A stretch of DNA of 16,473 nucleotides from Spirosomataceae bacterium (GTDB lineage: Bacteria; Bacteroidota; Bacteroidia; Cytophagales; Spirosomataceae): assembly GCA_025455795.1 (NCBI GenBank), contig JALOLW010000026.1, positions 1-16,473 on the forward strand. Reading direction: 5' to 3'. Shown one piece after another: positions 1-7,171 of this stretch. Numbering within the stretch: position 1 is the stretch's first letter; each line of letters opens with the position of its first letter. Both the position numbers and the translations under genes were made by a program. The notes under the pieces are model-generated. The model was not told the DNA's origin, made no database searches, and saw only the letters and a program-made list of their open reading frames with translations.

Positions 1-429
1 GTGTTTTGCTACCTAACCGACGACGAAATCTTGCGCGTCATGCGTTGCTTCAAAAATTGGCTCAAACCCAACGGTATTTTTATCTCCAACAACAACGCCT
101 TCAAGGCTTTTTACGGCACGCACGACATCGCCATCGGAAGCAAAAGACGTTTCGTAGTGGCCGATTTACGTACTTTTGCCCATCAAACGGGCTTCCAAAT
201 CTCAAAATTCACGTATTGGTCGTTGGCATTGTCGCCTTTGATTTTGGCCGTGAGACAGTGGCAATCGCTCAAACTCCGCCTCGGTTGGGAAAAACCCGAA
301 ACCATCGTGTCGGATGTGGCCTTGCCGCCATCGTGGGTCAATGAAACGCTGTTTACACTTGTCCAATGGGAGCAAAAGCTGCTCCCACGCGCGCCTTTTG
401 GGAGTTCGTTGTTTACCATTATGCACTGA
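1..429 (+). CDS. Class I SAM-dependent methyltransferase, C-terminal part (5' end outside window)
   Basis: The frame is open from the first base and ends at TGA 427-429, giving 142 codons. I read the initial GTG as an internal valine, not a start. The early residues (LTDDEILRVM...FKNWLKPNGIFISNN) fit the end of a Rossmann-type methyltransferase: the helix before the segment 'L-pG-G-x-f/l-i-s' that forms the strand after motif III. The N-terminal SAM-binding glycine motif would lie upstream of the window, so substrate and exact family cannot be told. The stop overlaps the start of the next gene (TGATG), so the two are probably translationally coupled and may act in one glycan or lipid modification pathway. 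The fold call is a family-level inference; the truncation is certain. Confidence 0.65.
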   Translation: MFCYLTDDEILRVMRCFKNWLKPNGIFISNNNAFKAFYGTHDIAIGSKRRFVVADLRTFAHQTGFQISKFTYWSLALSPLILAVRQWQSLKLRLGWEKPETIVSDVALPPSWVNETLFTLVQWEQKLLPRAPFGSSLFTIMH

Positions 430-2666
430 TGCTCGTTTTACTATTGCTTCTTTCGGGTATTTTGTTGTTTGCTTATTTTGTTCAAATAGGCAAACCACTC
501 GACATTTTTACCAACCTCCGCCTCGCGCTCGTCAAAACTTTACTCGCGGGAGGGATGCTTACATACCTCTCCACGGAGCTTTTGTCTTTCTTCAATTTGT
601 TGAATACCAGTGCAATTGCTGCTTTTTGGGGATTGGTGGTGCTTGCAGTGGCTTGGGGCTGTTGGCAGACTGGAAGCCAGCTAATAGCCGTCACCGCAAG
701 GGCAGCCCCGCCGCAGAATGCAAGCGACAGCACCAATACCCGCGTGAGGGCTTACCTTTGGGGCGTGGTTATTGTTTATTTGCTTCCTTTGCTTTTTTTG
801 GCGATTTATGCCCCACCCAACAACACCGACTCGGTCAATTATCACTTGGCGCGGGTGGTGTTTTGGCTTCAAAATCAGAACGTTGAGCATTATCCTACGG
901 TTTATATTCAGCAGTTGTACCACAATGTTTTTTCGGAATACATCCTGCTGCACGTCATGGCGTTGAGTGGCTGGGAAGACTACGTTGTGAATCTCGTTCA
1001 GTACGTGGCTATGCTGGGGTCGGTGGCGGTGGTTAGCTTGCTTGCCCAACAACTCGGCCTGAATACGCGCCTGCAAGTGTTGGTGGGTGTATTGCAGCTT
1101 ACACTGCCCATCGGAATTTTGGAAAGTACCACCACCCAAAACGACTATTTGGCCAACTTCCTGTTTTTGGCGTTTTTGTATTTTGGGTTGCAACTCATGC
1201 AGAAATCAACGCCCTACGTCCAAGCCATGCTTTGGATGGCGGTTGCGCTGGCATTGGGTGGACTGGCCAAATACACCGTGCTGTTGTTTGGGCTGCCTGT
1301 GTGCGTGTGGATAGGCGTGGTATGCCTCCGTACGCGACCGTTTAGTCAAAGTGTGCAGATTTTAGTTGTAACCAGCCTTACGTTGGTGTTGGTTTTTGGC
1401 CCTTTTTTCAAACGTAACTACGATTTGTTTGACAATGTGCTGGGCGCGGCGGCGGGGAGTCCGCTGTTTACGGAAGAAGTAGCCACGGAGCGCGTCAGTC
1501 CTGCAACGGTGGTATCGGGAGTGGTCAAAAACATAGCGTTGCACTTGGGGCTACCCAACCAAGCCTACAATCAAGCCATAGACCGCGCCGTGGGGAGTCT
1601 GCACGAATGGCTCAAAGTGCCTTTGGACGACCCCCAACTTATTTTTGACAAATATTACACGCGCTTCATCATTCAAGAAGACATGTCGGGCAATCCGTGG
1701 CATTTCGTGTTGATAATGAGCGCGTTAATCATGCTATGGGTCAAGGGGTTTTGGCGTTTGAAAAGGCGAGACCAGTACTCAGAAATGCTTATTTTGTCGC
1801 TTTGTGCGGTGGTGGGATTTGTGATTTACTGCGCGCTGATAAAGTTCCAATTTTACAATTCCCGCACCCAAATGCCTTTTTTCAGCATGGGCTTTTTGTG
1901 GACGGCTTTTGTTTTGAAAAAAATACCCCAAAAATGGCTCAATACGCTCATGCTTGTCTTTTTGGTGGCAGGACTTCCGTATATTTTTACCAACTACAAC
2001 AAAACCCTCCTTCCGCTGCGGCAAGTGAGCAAATATGTACTGGGGTACGTTCCTAAATATCTCTGTATCAGTGCCAAAGCTGAAGAAGTACAGTATCAAA
2101 AACAGTTTGGTACGGTCTATGATTTTAGCCACGCTGACCCCTGTTTTCCGCTGACCCAAACCCTCAGCTATACCGAGCGGTTGCGGTTGATTGGGCAGTT
2201 GGCGGCGGCAGGTTATTACAAAAGTGACGAAAAATCGGTGTTGGGGCAGTCACGACTGCAAAATTATTTCACCGAACTACACGATACGGGACTTTATGAC
2301 GACCTCCAACTGCTGGCCTCAAAACTGTCGCCTGATACTCGTGGAATAGCGGTCTTGCAAGCCAACGTGCTGGGCTTTTATCGGGAGTGGCTGGTGTTCA
2401 AAAACCACCTCCGTCGTCCCGTGCCGATGCAGTATATTTTGTACCATCAAAAGTGCCTCGATGCCCCCAACGCACGTCCTGACTTTGAGTATGACTATAT
2501 TTTGATTAATCACGAAGGGCTGATTGAAAAATATCTCAATCGTGCTGAAATAGAAGAGATTACGAAAACGAAGAATTATATTTTAGTCAAACTTAAACGC
2601 CCTTCTACGCAGCAATATCCCTACGCAGATTACGCCGAAATTCAGGCTTTTGAAACGCGAAGATAA
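429..2666 (+). CDS. Large polytopic membrane protein, GT-C/family 39-like glycosyltransferase
   Basis: A 745-residue protein when started at ATG 429, which overlaps the previous stop as TGATG; an ATG at 366 in the same frame would add 21 residues but overlap the upstream gene by 64 bases, so I prefer 429. The N-terminal two-thirds holds many hydrophobic segments, and the last roughly 200 residues are soluble. After the third or so membrane segment comes a loop with NNTDSVNYHL (Asp about 134, Tyr-His about 138-139). An acidic residue followed by YH in the first large periplasmic loop is typical of GT-C enzymes that transfer sugars from polyprenyl-phosphate donors. Acceptor and sugar cannot be inferred. 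The methyltransferase partner suggests polysaccharide or glycolipid work. The membrane call is secure; the glycosyltransferase call is family inference, and a generic O-antigen-like membrane protein is the alternative. Confidence 0.7.
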   Translation: MLVLLLLLSGILLFAYFVQIGKPLDIFTNLRLALVKTLLAGGMLTYLSTELLSFFNLLNTSAIAAFWGLVVLAVAWGCWQTGSQLIAVTARAAPPQNASDSTNTRVRAYLWGVVIVYLLPLLFLAIYAPPNNTDSVNYHLARVVFWLQNQNVEHYPTVYIQQLYHNVFSEYILLHVMALSGWEDYVVNLVQYVAMLGSVAVVSLLAQQLGLNTRLQVLVGVLQLTLPIGILESTTTQNDYLANFLFLAFLYFGLQLMQKSTPYVQAMLWMAVALALGGLAKYTVLLFGLPVCVWIGVVCLRTRPFSQSVQILVVTSLTLVLVFGPFFKRNYDLFDNVLGAAAGSPLFTEEVATERVSPATVVSGVVKNIALHLGLPNQAYNQAIDRAVGSLHEWLKVPLDDPQLIFDKYYTRFIIQEDMSGNPWHFVLIMSALIMLWVKGFWRLKRRDQYSEMLILSLCAVVGFVIYCALIKFQFYNSRTQMPFFSMGFLWTAFVLKKIPQKWLNTLMLVFLVAGLPYIFTNYNKTLLPLRQVSKYVLGYVPKYLCISAKAEEVQYQKQFGTVYDFSHADPCFPLTQTLSYTERLRLIGQLAAAGYYKSDEKSVLGQSRLQNYFTELHDTGLYDDLQLLASKLSPDTRGIAVLQANVLGFYREWLVFKNHLRRPVPMQYILYHQKCLDAPNARPDFEYDYILINHEGLIEKYLNRAEIEEITKTKNYILVKLKRPSTQQYPYADYAEIQAFETRR

Positions 2667-2671
2667 GATTC

Positions 2672-2724
2672 GACAACTTTGCGCGGGGTCGCCCATGCGA
2701 ATCGTTGCACCGCAAAAAGTTGTC
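2672..2724. terminator. Hairpin in convergent spacer, likely bidirectional terminator
   Basis: Perfect 9-bp arms GACAACTTT (2672-2680) and AAAGTTGTC (2716-2724) enclose a GC-rich interior that can fold further (see the element at 2683-2700). It lies between the converging ends of the membrane protein gene (2666) and ndk (2739). The T-run and A-run at the inner ends of the arms are short, so terminator function is inferred from position and stem strength. Confidence 0.5.
2683..2700. repeat. Small REP-like hairpin element, copy 1
   Basis: GCGGGGTCGCCCATGCGA folds as TCGC-CCAT-GCGA. A second copy lies at 5308-5325 and differs at three positions, two of which restore base pairing in the stem. 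It sits inside the larger hairpin between the two converging genes. Confidence 0.4.
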
Positions 2725-2738
2725 AAATCTCAAATAAC

Positions 2739-3158
2739 TTAAAATTGCTCCGTGTGCGAGAAATAAAAACTGCCTTCAATGGCGGCGTTTTCGTCAGAAT
2801 CCGAGCCGTGTACGGCATTGGCTTCGATGGATTTGGCGTACAGTTTACGAATCGTCCCCTCTTCGGCTTTGGCAGGGTCGGTGGCACCGATAAGTTTACG
2901 AAAATCGGCAACGGCGTTGTCTTTTTCTAAAATAGCGGCAATAATCGCCCCCGAAGACATGTACGCACAGAGGTCTTTGTAAAACGGACGCTCGGCGTGA
3001 ACGGCATAAAACTGTCCTGCGCGCTCGGGTGTGAGGAGCGTCTTTTTCATGGCAACGATGCGGAAACCCGCCTCTTCGATCATTTTCAAAATAGCACCCG
3101 TGTGACCTGCCGCCACGGCGTCAGGCTTAATCATGGTGAATGTGCGATTGGTGGTCAT
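2739..3158 (-). CDS. ndk: Nucleoside diphosphate kinase
   Basis: Transfers the gamma phosphate of ATP to nucleoside diphosphates through a phosphohistidine intermediate, balancing cytoplasmic NTP and dNTP pools. The 139-residue length is normal for the family. Visible hallmarks are the N-terminal TFTMIKPDAV, the middle YMSSG, and the active-site motif NAVHGSDS with catalytic His117. The ATG at 3156-3158 gives the canonical N-terminus. It is transcribed divergently from the DHH phosphoesterase gene and converges on the membrane glycosyltransferase-like gene. A TAnnTTTG box 33 bases upstream of the start suggests its own promoter and a short leader. No residues look missing. Confidence 0.97.
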   Translation of the reverse strand: MTTNRTFTMIKPDAVAAGHTGAILKMIEEAGFRIVAMKKTLLTPERAGQFYAVHAERPFYKDLCAYMSSGAIIAAILEKDNAVADFRKLIGATDPAKAEEGTIRKLYAKSIEANAVHGSDSDENAAIEGSFYFSHTEQF

Positions 3159-3190
3159 TTATGATTGGTTTGATTTGCTAAAAAACGCCG

Positions 3191-3225
3191 CAAAATTAGT
3201 AACTCTTGGCGGCATTGGGAAACAA
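3191..3225 (-). promoter_or_regulatory. Bacteroidota-type promoter for ndk
   Basis: On the minus strand TAATTTTG (plus 3191-3198) matches the -7 consensus TAnnTTTG. A TTG (plus 3223-3225) could be the -33 element, but the 24-base gap is longer than usual. Predicted start of transcription is near 3184, about 26 bases before the ndk ATG. Confidence 0.5.
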
Positions 3226-3248
3226 TTCGCCGAAAATCCCTAACTTTG
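3216..3248 (+). promoter_or_regulatory. Bacteroidota-type promoter for nrnA operon
   Basis: TAACTTTG at 3241-3248 fits TAnnTTTG exactly, with TTG at 3216-3218 as a possible -33 element (22-base gap). Transcription would begin near 3255, leaving a leader of about 60 bases before the ATG at 3315. It faces away from the ndk promoter, and the two boxes are only 42 bases apart. Confidence 0.55.
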
Positions 3249-3314
3249 CAGTCCGATAAACAGTATTGAGTATTTTGCCACTTAATACTCGGTACTAATT
3301 TTTGAATACGACCA

Positions 3315-4343
3315 ATGCAAAAGTGGGAAGAATTTAACGAACTCATCCATTCTGATTCAAAGCGGTTTGTGCTGCTGACGCACCAAAATCCCGATGCCGA
3401 CGCCATCGGCTCGTCGTTGGGATGGAAAATGTACCTTCAAAAAAAAGGACACCAAGCGGTGGTCATTATCCCCAACGAATGTCCCAGCAATCTCCGTTGG
3501 ATGCCCGATTATGCCGAGGTGATTACGTTTGACGAAACCAACGACACCAAAGCCCAATCGAAAGCCTTGTTGGCCGAAGCCGACGTGGTGTGCTGTTTGG
3601 ATTTCAACGCCCTACATCGCATCAAAGAACTCGGTGCGCTTACTCAAGCATCACCCGCCCAAAAAGTGCTGATAGACCACCACTTAGAGCCCGAAGATTT
3701 TGCCGATTTTGTTTTTTCTGATACCTCCAAAGCCGCTACGGCGCAGTATGTGGTGGATATTATCAAAGCCCTCGGCGATGCGCACTTAATAGACCAGCCG
3801 ATGGCCGAATGCCTCTACGCGGGTATTATGACCGACACTGGCTCTTTTGCCCACAATAACACCACCGAAGCTGTCCATCTTGCCGTCGCCGAACTGATGC
3901 GTACAGGCTTGAATATCAACAAAGTACACCGTTCTATTTTTGACAACAACTCCCTCGGACGGACACGATTGCTCGGCTACGTATTGTCCGAAAAAATGAA
4001 AGTTTTGCCCGAATACCGCACCGTTTACATGACACTGTCACAGGCAGAGTTGCGGCGGTTCAATTCTGAAATTGGTGATACCGACGGCATCGTCAATTAC
4101 GGACTAAGCATCGAAAACATCGTCATGGCCGTATTGGCAATTGAGCGACGTGACGAAATCAAACTCTCGTTTCGGTCGGTAGGCGATTTCTCGGTGCGCG
4201 ATTTGGCCCACGCCCACTTCGACGGCGGCGGCCACCGAAACGCTTCGGGAGGACGTACCAACACCACATTGGAAAAAACCGTTGAAAAGTTAATGGCCGC
4301 ACTGCCCAACTATCAAGCTGAACTATTGGAAGTCAAAAAATAA
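3315..4343 (+). CDS. nrnA: DHH/DHHA1 phosphoesterase, NrnA-type nanoRNase/pAp phosphatase
   Basis: Members of this family degrade very short RNA oligonucleotides to mononucleotides and dephosphorylate pAp; some also hydrolyse cyclic-dinucleotide intermediates such as pGpG or pApA. The 342-residue protein shows the DHH domain in the first half: THQNPDADAIGSSLG (His23, Asp27, Asp29), a metal-ligand Asp96 in CLDFN, the signature DHH at 121-123, and MTDTGSF with Asp174. The C-terminal DHHA1 domain carries the substrate-binding GGGH-x-x-ASGG (304-313). The length and the close succession of both domains match NrnA rather than RecJ or GdpP, since there are no membrane or PAS segments. It leads a likely operon with two FKBP lipoprotein genes 41 bases downstream. 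Exact substrate preference cannot be read from sequence. Confidence 0.9.
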   Translation: MQKWEEFNELIHSDSKRFVLLTHQNPDADAIGSSLGWKMYLQKKGHQAVVIIPNECPSNLRWMPDYAEVITFDETNDTKAQSKALLAEADVVCCLDFNALHRIKELGALTQASPAQKVLIDHHLEPEDFADFVFSDTSKAATAQYVVDIIKALGDAHLIDQPMAECLYAGIMTDTGSFAHNNTTEAVHLAVAELMRTGLNINKVHRSIFDNNSLGRTRLLGYVLSEKMKVLPEYRTVYMTLSQAELRRFNSEIGDTDGIVNYGLSIENIVMAVLAIERRDEIKLSFRSVGDFSVRDLAHAHFDGGGHRNASGGRTNTTLEKTVEKLMAALPNYQAELLEVKK

Positions 4344-4384
4344 TCTCCGAACAACTCAAACAACCTGTAACTAACAACAAACCG

Positions 4385-5287
4385 ATGAATATCAAAAGAT
4401 TAGCGTATGTTTCTATGGCCGTATTGGGCCTTGGCAGTTGCGACAAATTTCGCGTAAGTGTGACCGATTCAGGACTTAAATACCAGTTTCACGACCAAAA
4501 TGAAGGTGGACGTAAACCCAAAATTGGGGATATTTTGACGATGCACCTTGCCATTAAAACCAGCAAAGACTCCTCTCTGCGCGATACCCAGAAAGAAGGC
4601 CGCCCGCTCCAAATCATGCTCCAAACGCCTCCTTTCAAAGGAAGTTTTGAAGAAGGATTGGCGATGTTGGCCAAAGGCGACAGCGCGTCGTTTTTTGTCA
4701 ATGCCGATTCTCTCTTCACCAAAATGGGCCAACCGCTGCCAGCGGGCATCGTCAAAGGTTCGGATATTCAGTTTGTGGTGAGGCTGATGGAAGTCCAAAA
4801 CGAACAAGAGTTCCAGAAAGCACAGGCTTCGGCACGCGAAGGACAAGTGAAAAAAGATGCCGACATCATAGACGCCTACGTGGCCAAAAACGGCCTCAAA
4901 ACCGTAGAAACTGCTTCTGGCCTCAACTATGTGGTAGTCAAAGAAGGAACGGGCGCCAAACCCGTAGCGGGACAGATGGTATCGGTACATTATGTGGGTA
5001 AGTTGCTGGATGGCAAGGAGTTTGACAGCTCTTACAAAAACTCACAGAGCGGTGGAAAACCCATTGATTTCCCTATCGGCCAACAAATGGTAATTCCAGG
5101 TTGGGAAGAAGGCATTATGAGTATGCGAAAAGGAGGCAAATCTACGTTTATTATTCCGTCGGGGTTGGCGTACGGTGAGCAAGGGTCTCCTGGGGCAATT
5201 CCCGCCAATTCGGTGTTGATATTTGACGTAGAACTGGTGGATATTAAAGCCACCCCTCAACAACAACCCCAAATGCCACCGCGTTAA
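4385..5287 (+). CDS. Lipoprotein with two FKBP-type domains, peptidyl-prolyl isomerase
   Basis: A 300-residue envelope foldase. The N-terminus has a short hydrophobic stretch and a lipobox (LGSC, lipidated Cys19), so it is probably anchored in a membrane and acts in the periplasm. Residues about 30-138 form a degenerate FKBP-like domain lacking most pocket aromatics. Residues about 179-287 form a canonical one, with Tyr203, Phe213-Asp214, VIPGW (Trp240), LAYG (Tyr263) and a final F-D-V-E-L strand. A Gln/Pro-rich tail follows. It lies 41 bases after nrnA without a visible promoter, so it is probably co-transcribed. From memory, Flavobacterium genomes place the gliding lipoprotein GldI, also an FKBP isomerase, near ndk and a DHH gene; whether this is the GldI counterpart is unproven. 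Confidence 0.85.
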   Translation: MNIKRLAYVSMAVLGLGSCDKFRVSVTDSGLKYQFHDQNEGGRKPKIGDILTMHLAIKTSKDSSLRDTQKEGRPLQIMLQTPPFKGSFEEGLAMLAKGDSASFFVNADSLFTKMGQPLPAGIVKGSDIQFVVRLMEVQNEQEFQKAQASAREGQVKKDADIIDAYVAKNGLKTVETASGLNYVVVKEGTGAKPVAGQMVSVHYVGKLLDGKEFDSSYKNSQSGGKPIDFPIGQQMVIPGWEEGIMSMRKGGKSTFIIPSGLAYGEQGSPGAIPANSVLIFDVELVDIKATPQQQPQMPPR

Positions 5288-5307
5288 TAGTTGAACAGTC
5301 TGTTATT

Positions 5308-5325
5308 GCGGGGCCGCCCGTGCGG
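5308..5325. repeat. Small REP-like hairpin element, copy 2
   Basis: GCGGGGCCGCCCGTGCGG folds as CCGC-CCGT-GCGG. Compared with 2683-2700, the closing stem pair is C-G in place of T-A, a compensatory change, plus one loop change. It lies 20 bases after the first FKBP gene. Confidence 0.4.
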
Positions 5326-5326
5326 T

Positions 5327-5376
5327 TATTAGTTACTTGTTATCCGTAACCAATAACTAATAGCCACTAACCAATA
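5327..5376. repeat. AATAAC-rich spacer with 9-bp inverted repeat
   Basis: TATTAGTTA (5327-5335) pairs perfectly with TAACTAATA (5354-5362), and TAACCAATA occurs twice (5347-5355 and 5368-5376). This fills most of the 104-base gap between the two FKBP genes. It could be a weak transcript hairpin or just a low-complexity leader; similar AATAAC-type tracts precede other starts here. Confidence 0.4.
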
Positions 5377-5391
5377 GCTCGTATTTTACCC

Positions 5392-6318
5392 ATGAAGAAA
5401 AGTGCCATTTTGATAGCGGGGATAATGATGACAATGTTTGCTTGCGAGCAAACAGAGGAGTTGTTTGAAGACCGTAAAACGCGCGAAAATCGGGCGGATA
5501 TACGGCAGTTTGTTACTGCCAACCGTATCCCCGCCGATAGCTTGCGCTCGGGGTTGTATTTCTGGATTCAAAATGCCAATCCCAACGCTCAGAAACCCCA
5601 AATAGGCGACGAAGTGCTGTTTCGGTACGTGGCCCGTCGTTTGGATGGAGTGGTAGTGGACAGTAGCCAAGCAGGCATCAACGATATTTTTATTCGCTCT
5701 TTCAACTCCCGCGACTTGCAAGGGGTGATGAACTACCGCTTCAACCCTGTCCCGTCTTTTGAAGAGCTGTTGTCGCCTCCCCAAGAACGTGTTCGAGAAG
5801 GCGATAAAGTGTCGCTTTTTGTGCCGTGGTCGCTTCGCAACACTACTGCCAGTAGTGCGTCTTTGTTGGCGCCGCTCTACATTCCGATTCGTTATGATTT
5901 GGAGATTTTGCGCGTACGCACCGAAGAAGAGCAAATGGATGATTATGTCAAAACCAGAGGTATCCTCAACATGGAGCGTGATGCTACCACAGGGCTTCGT
6001 TTTTTGCGTACCAAATCCTACCCTGATTCTACCCAAATCAAAGCCAATGATGAAGTAAAAGTCACCTACGTAGGGCGTAGGGTGCGCGACAATGTGCAGT
6101 TTGACTCGGGTACGCTTGATGTAGGCGTGGTGGATCCCAACGGCAACGCCCGTGGCAGCGTGGTCAAGGGTTTCAACGACGGCATCGCTAAACTTCGTTT
6201 TGGCGAAAAAGCCATTGTGATTTTTCCGTCTGCATTGGGCTATGGCCTACAAGGAAGTGGTTCAAAAATCCCCGCCTACTCACCGCTTTATTTTGAAATA
6301 GAAGTGAAGAAAAAGTAA
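5392..6318 (+). CDS. Second lipoprotein with two FKBP-like domains
   Basis: A 308-residue protein with an N-terminal hydrophobic segment and lipobox MFAC (lipidated Cys18), predicting a membrane-anchored periplasmic protein. Residues about 53-175 are FKBP-like but highly diverged, with a long insertion around 95-130. Residues about 200-306 form a more typical FKBP domain: VTYVGRR (Tyr226), FDSG (237-240), VVKGFNDGI, LGYG (Tyr284), SKIPAYSPLYFEIE. The usual VIPGW tryptophan position reads VVKGF, with Phe261 in place of Trp, so catalytic strength is uncertain and it may act mainly as a chaperone. Its architecture mirrors the preceding gene, but identity between the two is low, so any duplication is old. 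The 104-base spacer holds a hairpin element and an AATAAC tract rather than a clear promoter. Confidence 0.82.
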   Translation: MKKSAILIAGIMMTMFACEQTEELFEDRKTRENRADIRQFVTANRIPADSLRSGLYFWIQNANPNAQKPQIGDEVLFRYVARRLDGVVVDSSQAGINDIFIRSFNSRDLQGVMNYRFNPVPSFEELLSPPQERVREGDKVSLFVPWSLRNTTASSASLLAPLYIPIRYDLEILRVRTEEEQMDDYVKTRGILNMERDATTGLRFLRTKSYPDSTQIKANDEVKVTYVGRRVRDNVQFDSGTLDVGVVDPNGNARGSVVKGFNDGIAKLRFGEKAIVIFPSALGYGLQGSGSKIPAYSPLYFEIEVKKK

Positions 6319-6340
6319 ACGAAGAGAAAAAGTCCTTAAT

Positions 6341-6372
6341 AAACAGCAGCGGCAGTCATGTCGCTGCTGTTT
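6341..6372. terminator. Stem-loop terminator between converging genes
   Basis: AAACAGCAGCG (6341-6351) and CGCTGCTGTTT (6362-6372) form a perfect 11-bp stem with a 10-base loop. The + strand arm ends in TTT followed by GTGTTT; the minus strand arm ends in TTT followed by ATTAA. It lies between the end of the second FKBP gene and the end of the response regulator gene and could serve both. Confidence 0.7.
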
Positions 6373-6398
6373 GTGTTTGAACGGTTTGCTTAATACGC

Positions 6399-7073
6399 TC
6401 AAAGCAATCGTGCTTCTAACGCTTCTTTGTAACTTCCCGCCAACGGAATGGCGATATTGCCCACGGTCACCTGATGCCGCTCCAGTTTTTGAATAGCATC
6501 TATGGCTACGATATACGATTTGTGGACCCGTACAAACTTGTCGCTCGGCAGCAGTTCGAGCATTTCGGCAATGGTCATGCGGGTAGTGACTTTGCGAGTC
6601 GGTTCGTGGATCGTCAGGTAATTGGTATCCGACTGAATGTAAAGCACTTGCGGTAACGTGACGCGCACCCAATCGTAACCATCTTTCACAAAAATACTGG
6701 CCGCCTCGCCTTTTTGGCGGGCTTGCTGTTCGAGCGCGCGGTTGCAAGTTTGCAAAAATCTCCCAAAATCCACGGGTTTGAGCAGATAGTCAAGGGCTTG
6801 CAACGCAAAGCCTTCTACGGCATAATCGGCGTGGGCGGTGACAAAAACGACTTGGGTTTTGTGGCGTTGGAGCATACGAGCAAAATCCGTACCAAGCATA
6901 TCGGGCATTTGGATGTCAAGAAATACCATATCTACGGGATTTTGGACAAGGTAGTTCAGGGCTTCTGCCGCGCTGTAAAAAGCTGCTTTGAGCTCTAAAA
7001 AGGGGATTTTTTGGGCGTGGCGTTGGAGAATTTCGAGCGCGGCAGGCTCGTCGTCAAGGGCTATAGCTGTCAT
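6399..7073 (-). CDS. LytTR-family response regulator
   Basis: A 224-residue transcription regulator of the LytR/AlgR type. Residues 1-120 are a receiver domain: acidic pair Asp7-Asp8, phosphoacceptor Asp53 in VFLDIQMPD, switch Thr79, and Lys99-Pro100 in LLKP. Residues about 125-224 are a LytTR DNA-binding domain, recognisable from IFVKDGYDWVRV, the I-Q-S-D-x-NYL strand, and FVRVHKSYIVA. The ATG at 7071-7073 overlaps the stop of a 25-codon ORF by ATGA, so its translation is probably coupled to that ORF. The cognate kinase gene lies just upstream on the same strand. It likely binds direct repeats near target promoters; the targets are not evident here. Confidence 0.93.
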   Translation of the reverse strand: MTAIALDDEPAALEILQRHAQKIPFLELKAAFYSAAEALNYLVQNPVDMVFLDIQMPDMLGTDFARMLQRHKTQVVFVTAHADYAVEGFALQALDYLLKPVDFGRFLQTCNRALEQQARQKGEAASIFVKDGYDWVRVTLPQVLYIQSDTNYLTIHEPTRKVTTRMTIAEMLELLPSDKFVRVHKSYIVAIDAIQKLERHQVTVGNIAIPLAGSYKEALEARLL

Positions 7074-7147
7074 GGGAGACGCTTGATGAAGCGGTCCACA
7101 TTGGCTTGTCGTTCTTGGGGGCTGAGGGGTTTTGGGGTCGTTTCCAT
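7070..7147 (-). CDS. 25-residue small ORF coupled to the response regulator gene
   Basis: On the minus strand an ATG (plus 7145-7147) opens 25 codons, METTPKPLSPQERQANVDRF then IKRLP, ending in a TGA that overlaps the regulator's ATG as ATGA. It is charged and Pro/Gln-rich at the start with an amphipathic-looking end, has no hydrophobic segment, and resembles nothing I recognise. A TAnnTTTG box lies 25 bases upstream, so it would be the first ORF of a short transcript. Either it is a real small protein, or its role is to load ribosomes for the regulator. Coding potential at this length cannot be proven from sequence alone. Confidence 0.45.
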   Translation of the reverse strand: METTPKPLSPQERQANVDRFIKRLP

Positions 7148-7171
7148 GTTCTTTTCAGATTGAGTTTTGAA

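Noticed and set aside
681..1193. 170-codon minus-strand frame within the membrane protein gene
   Set aside because: Antisense shadow rich in Gln/His/Arg, no domain, no promoter.
5294..5304. AACAGTCTGTT as a terminator for the first FKBP gene
   Set aside because: Arms are separated by a single base, so a hairpin cannot form well; no T-run.
5386..6036. 216-codon open frame on the minus strand opposite the second FKBP gene
   Set aside because: Full overlap with a recognisable lipoprotein gene; no family features, high His/Arg content typical of an antisense frame.
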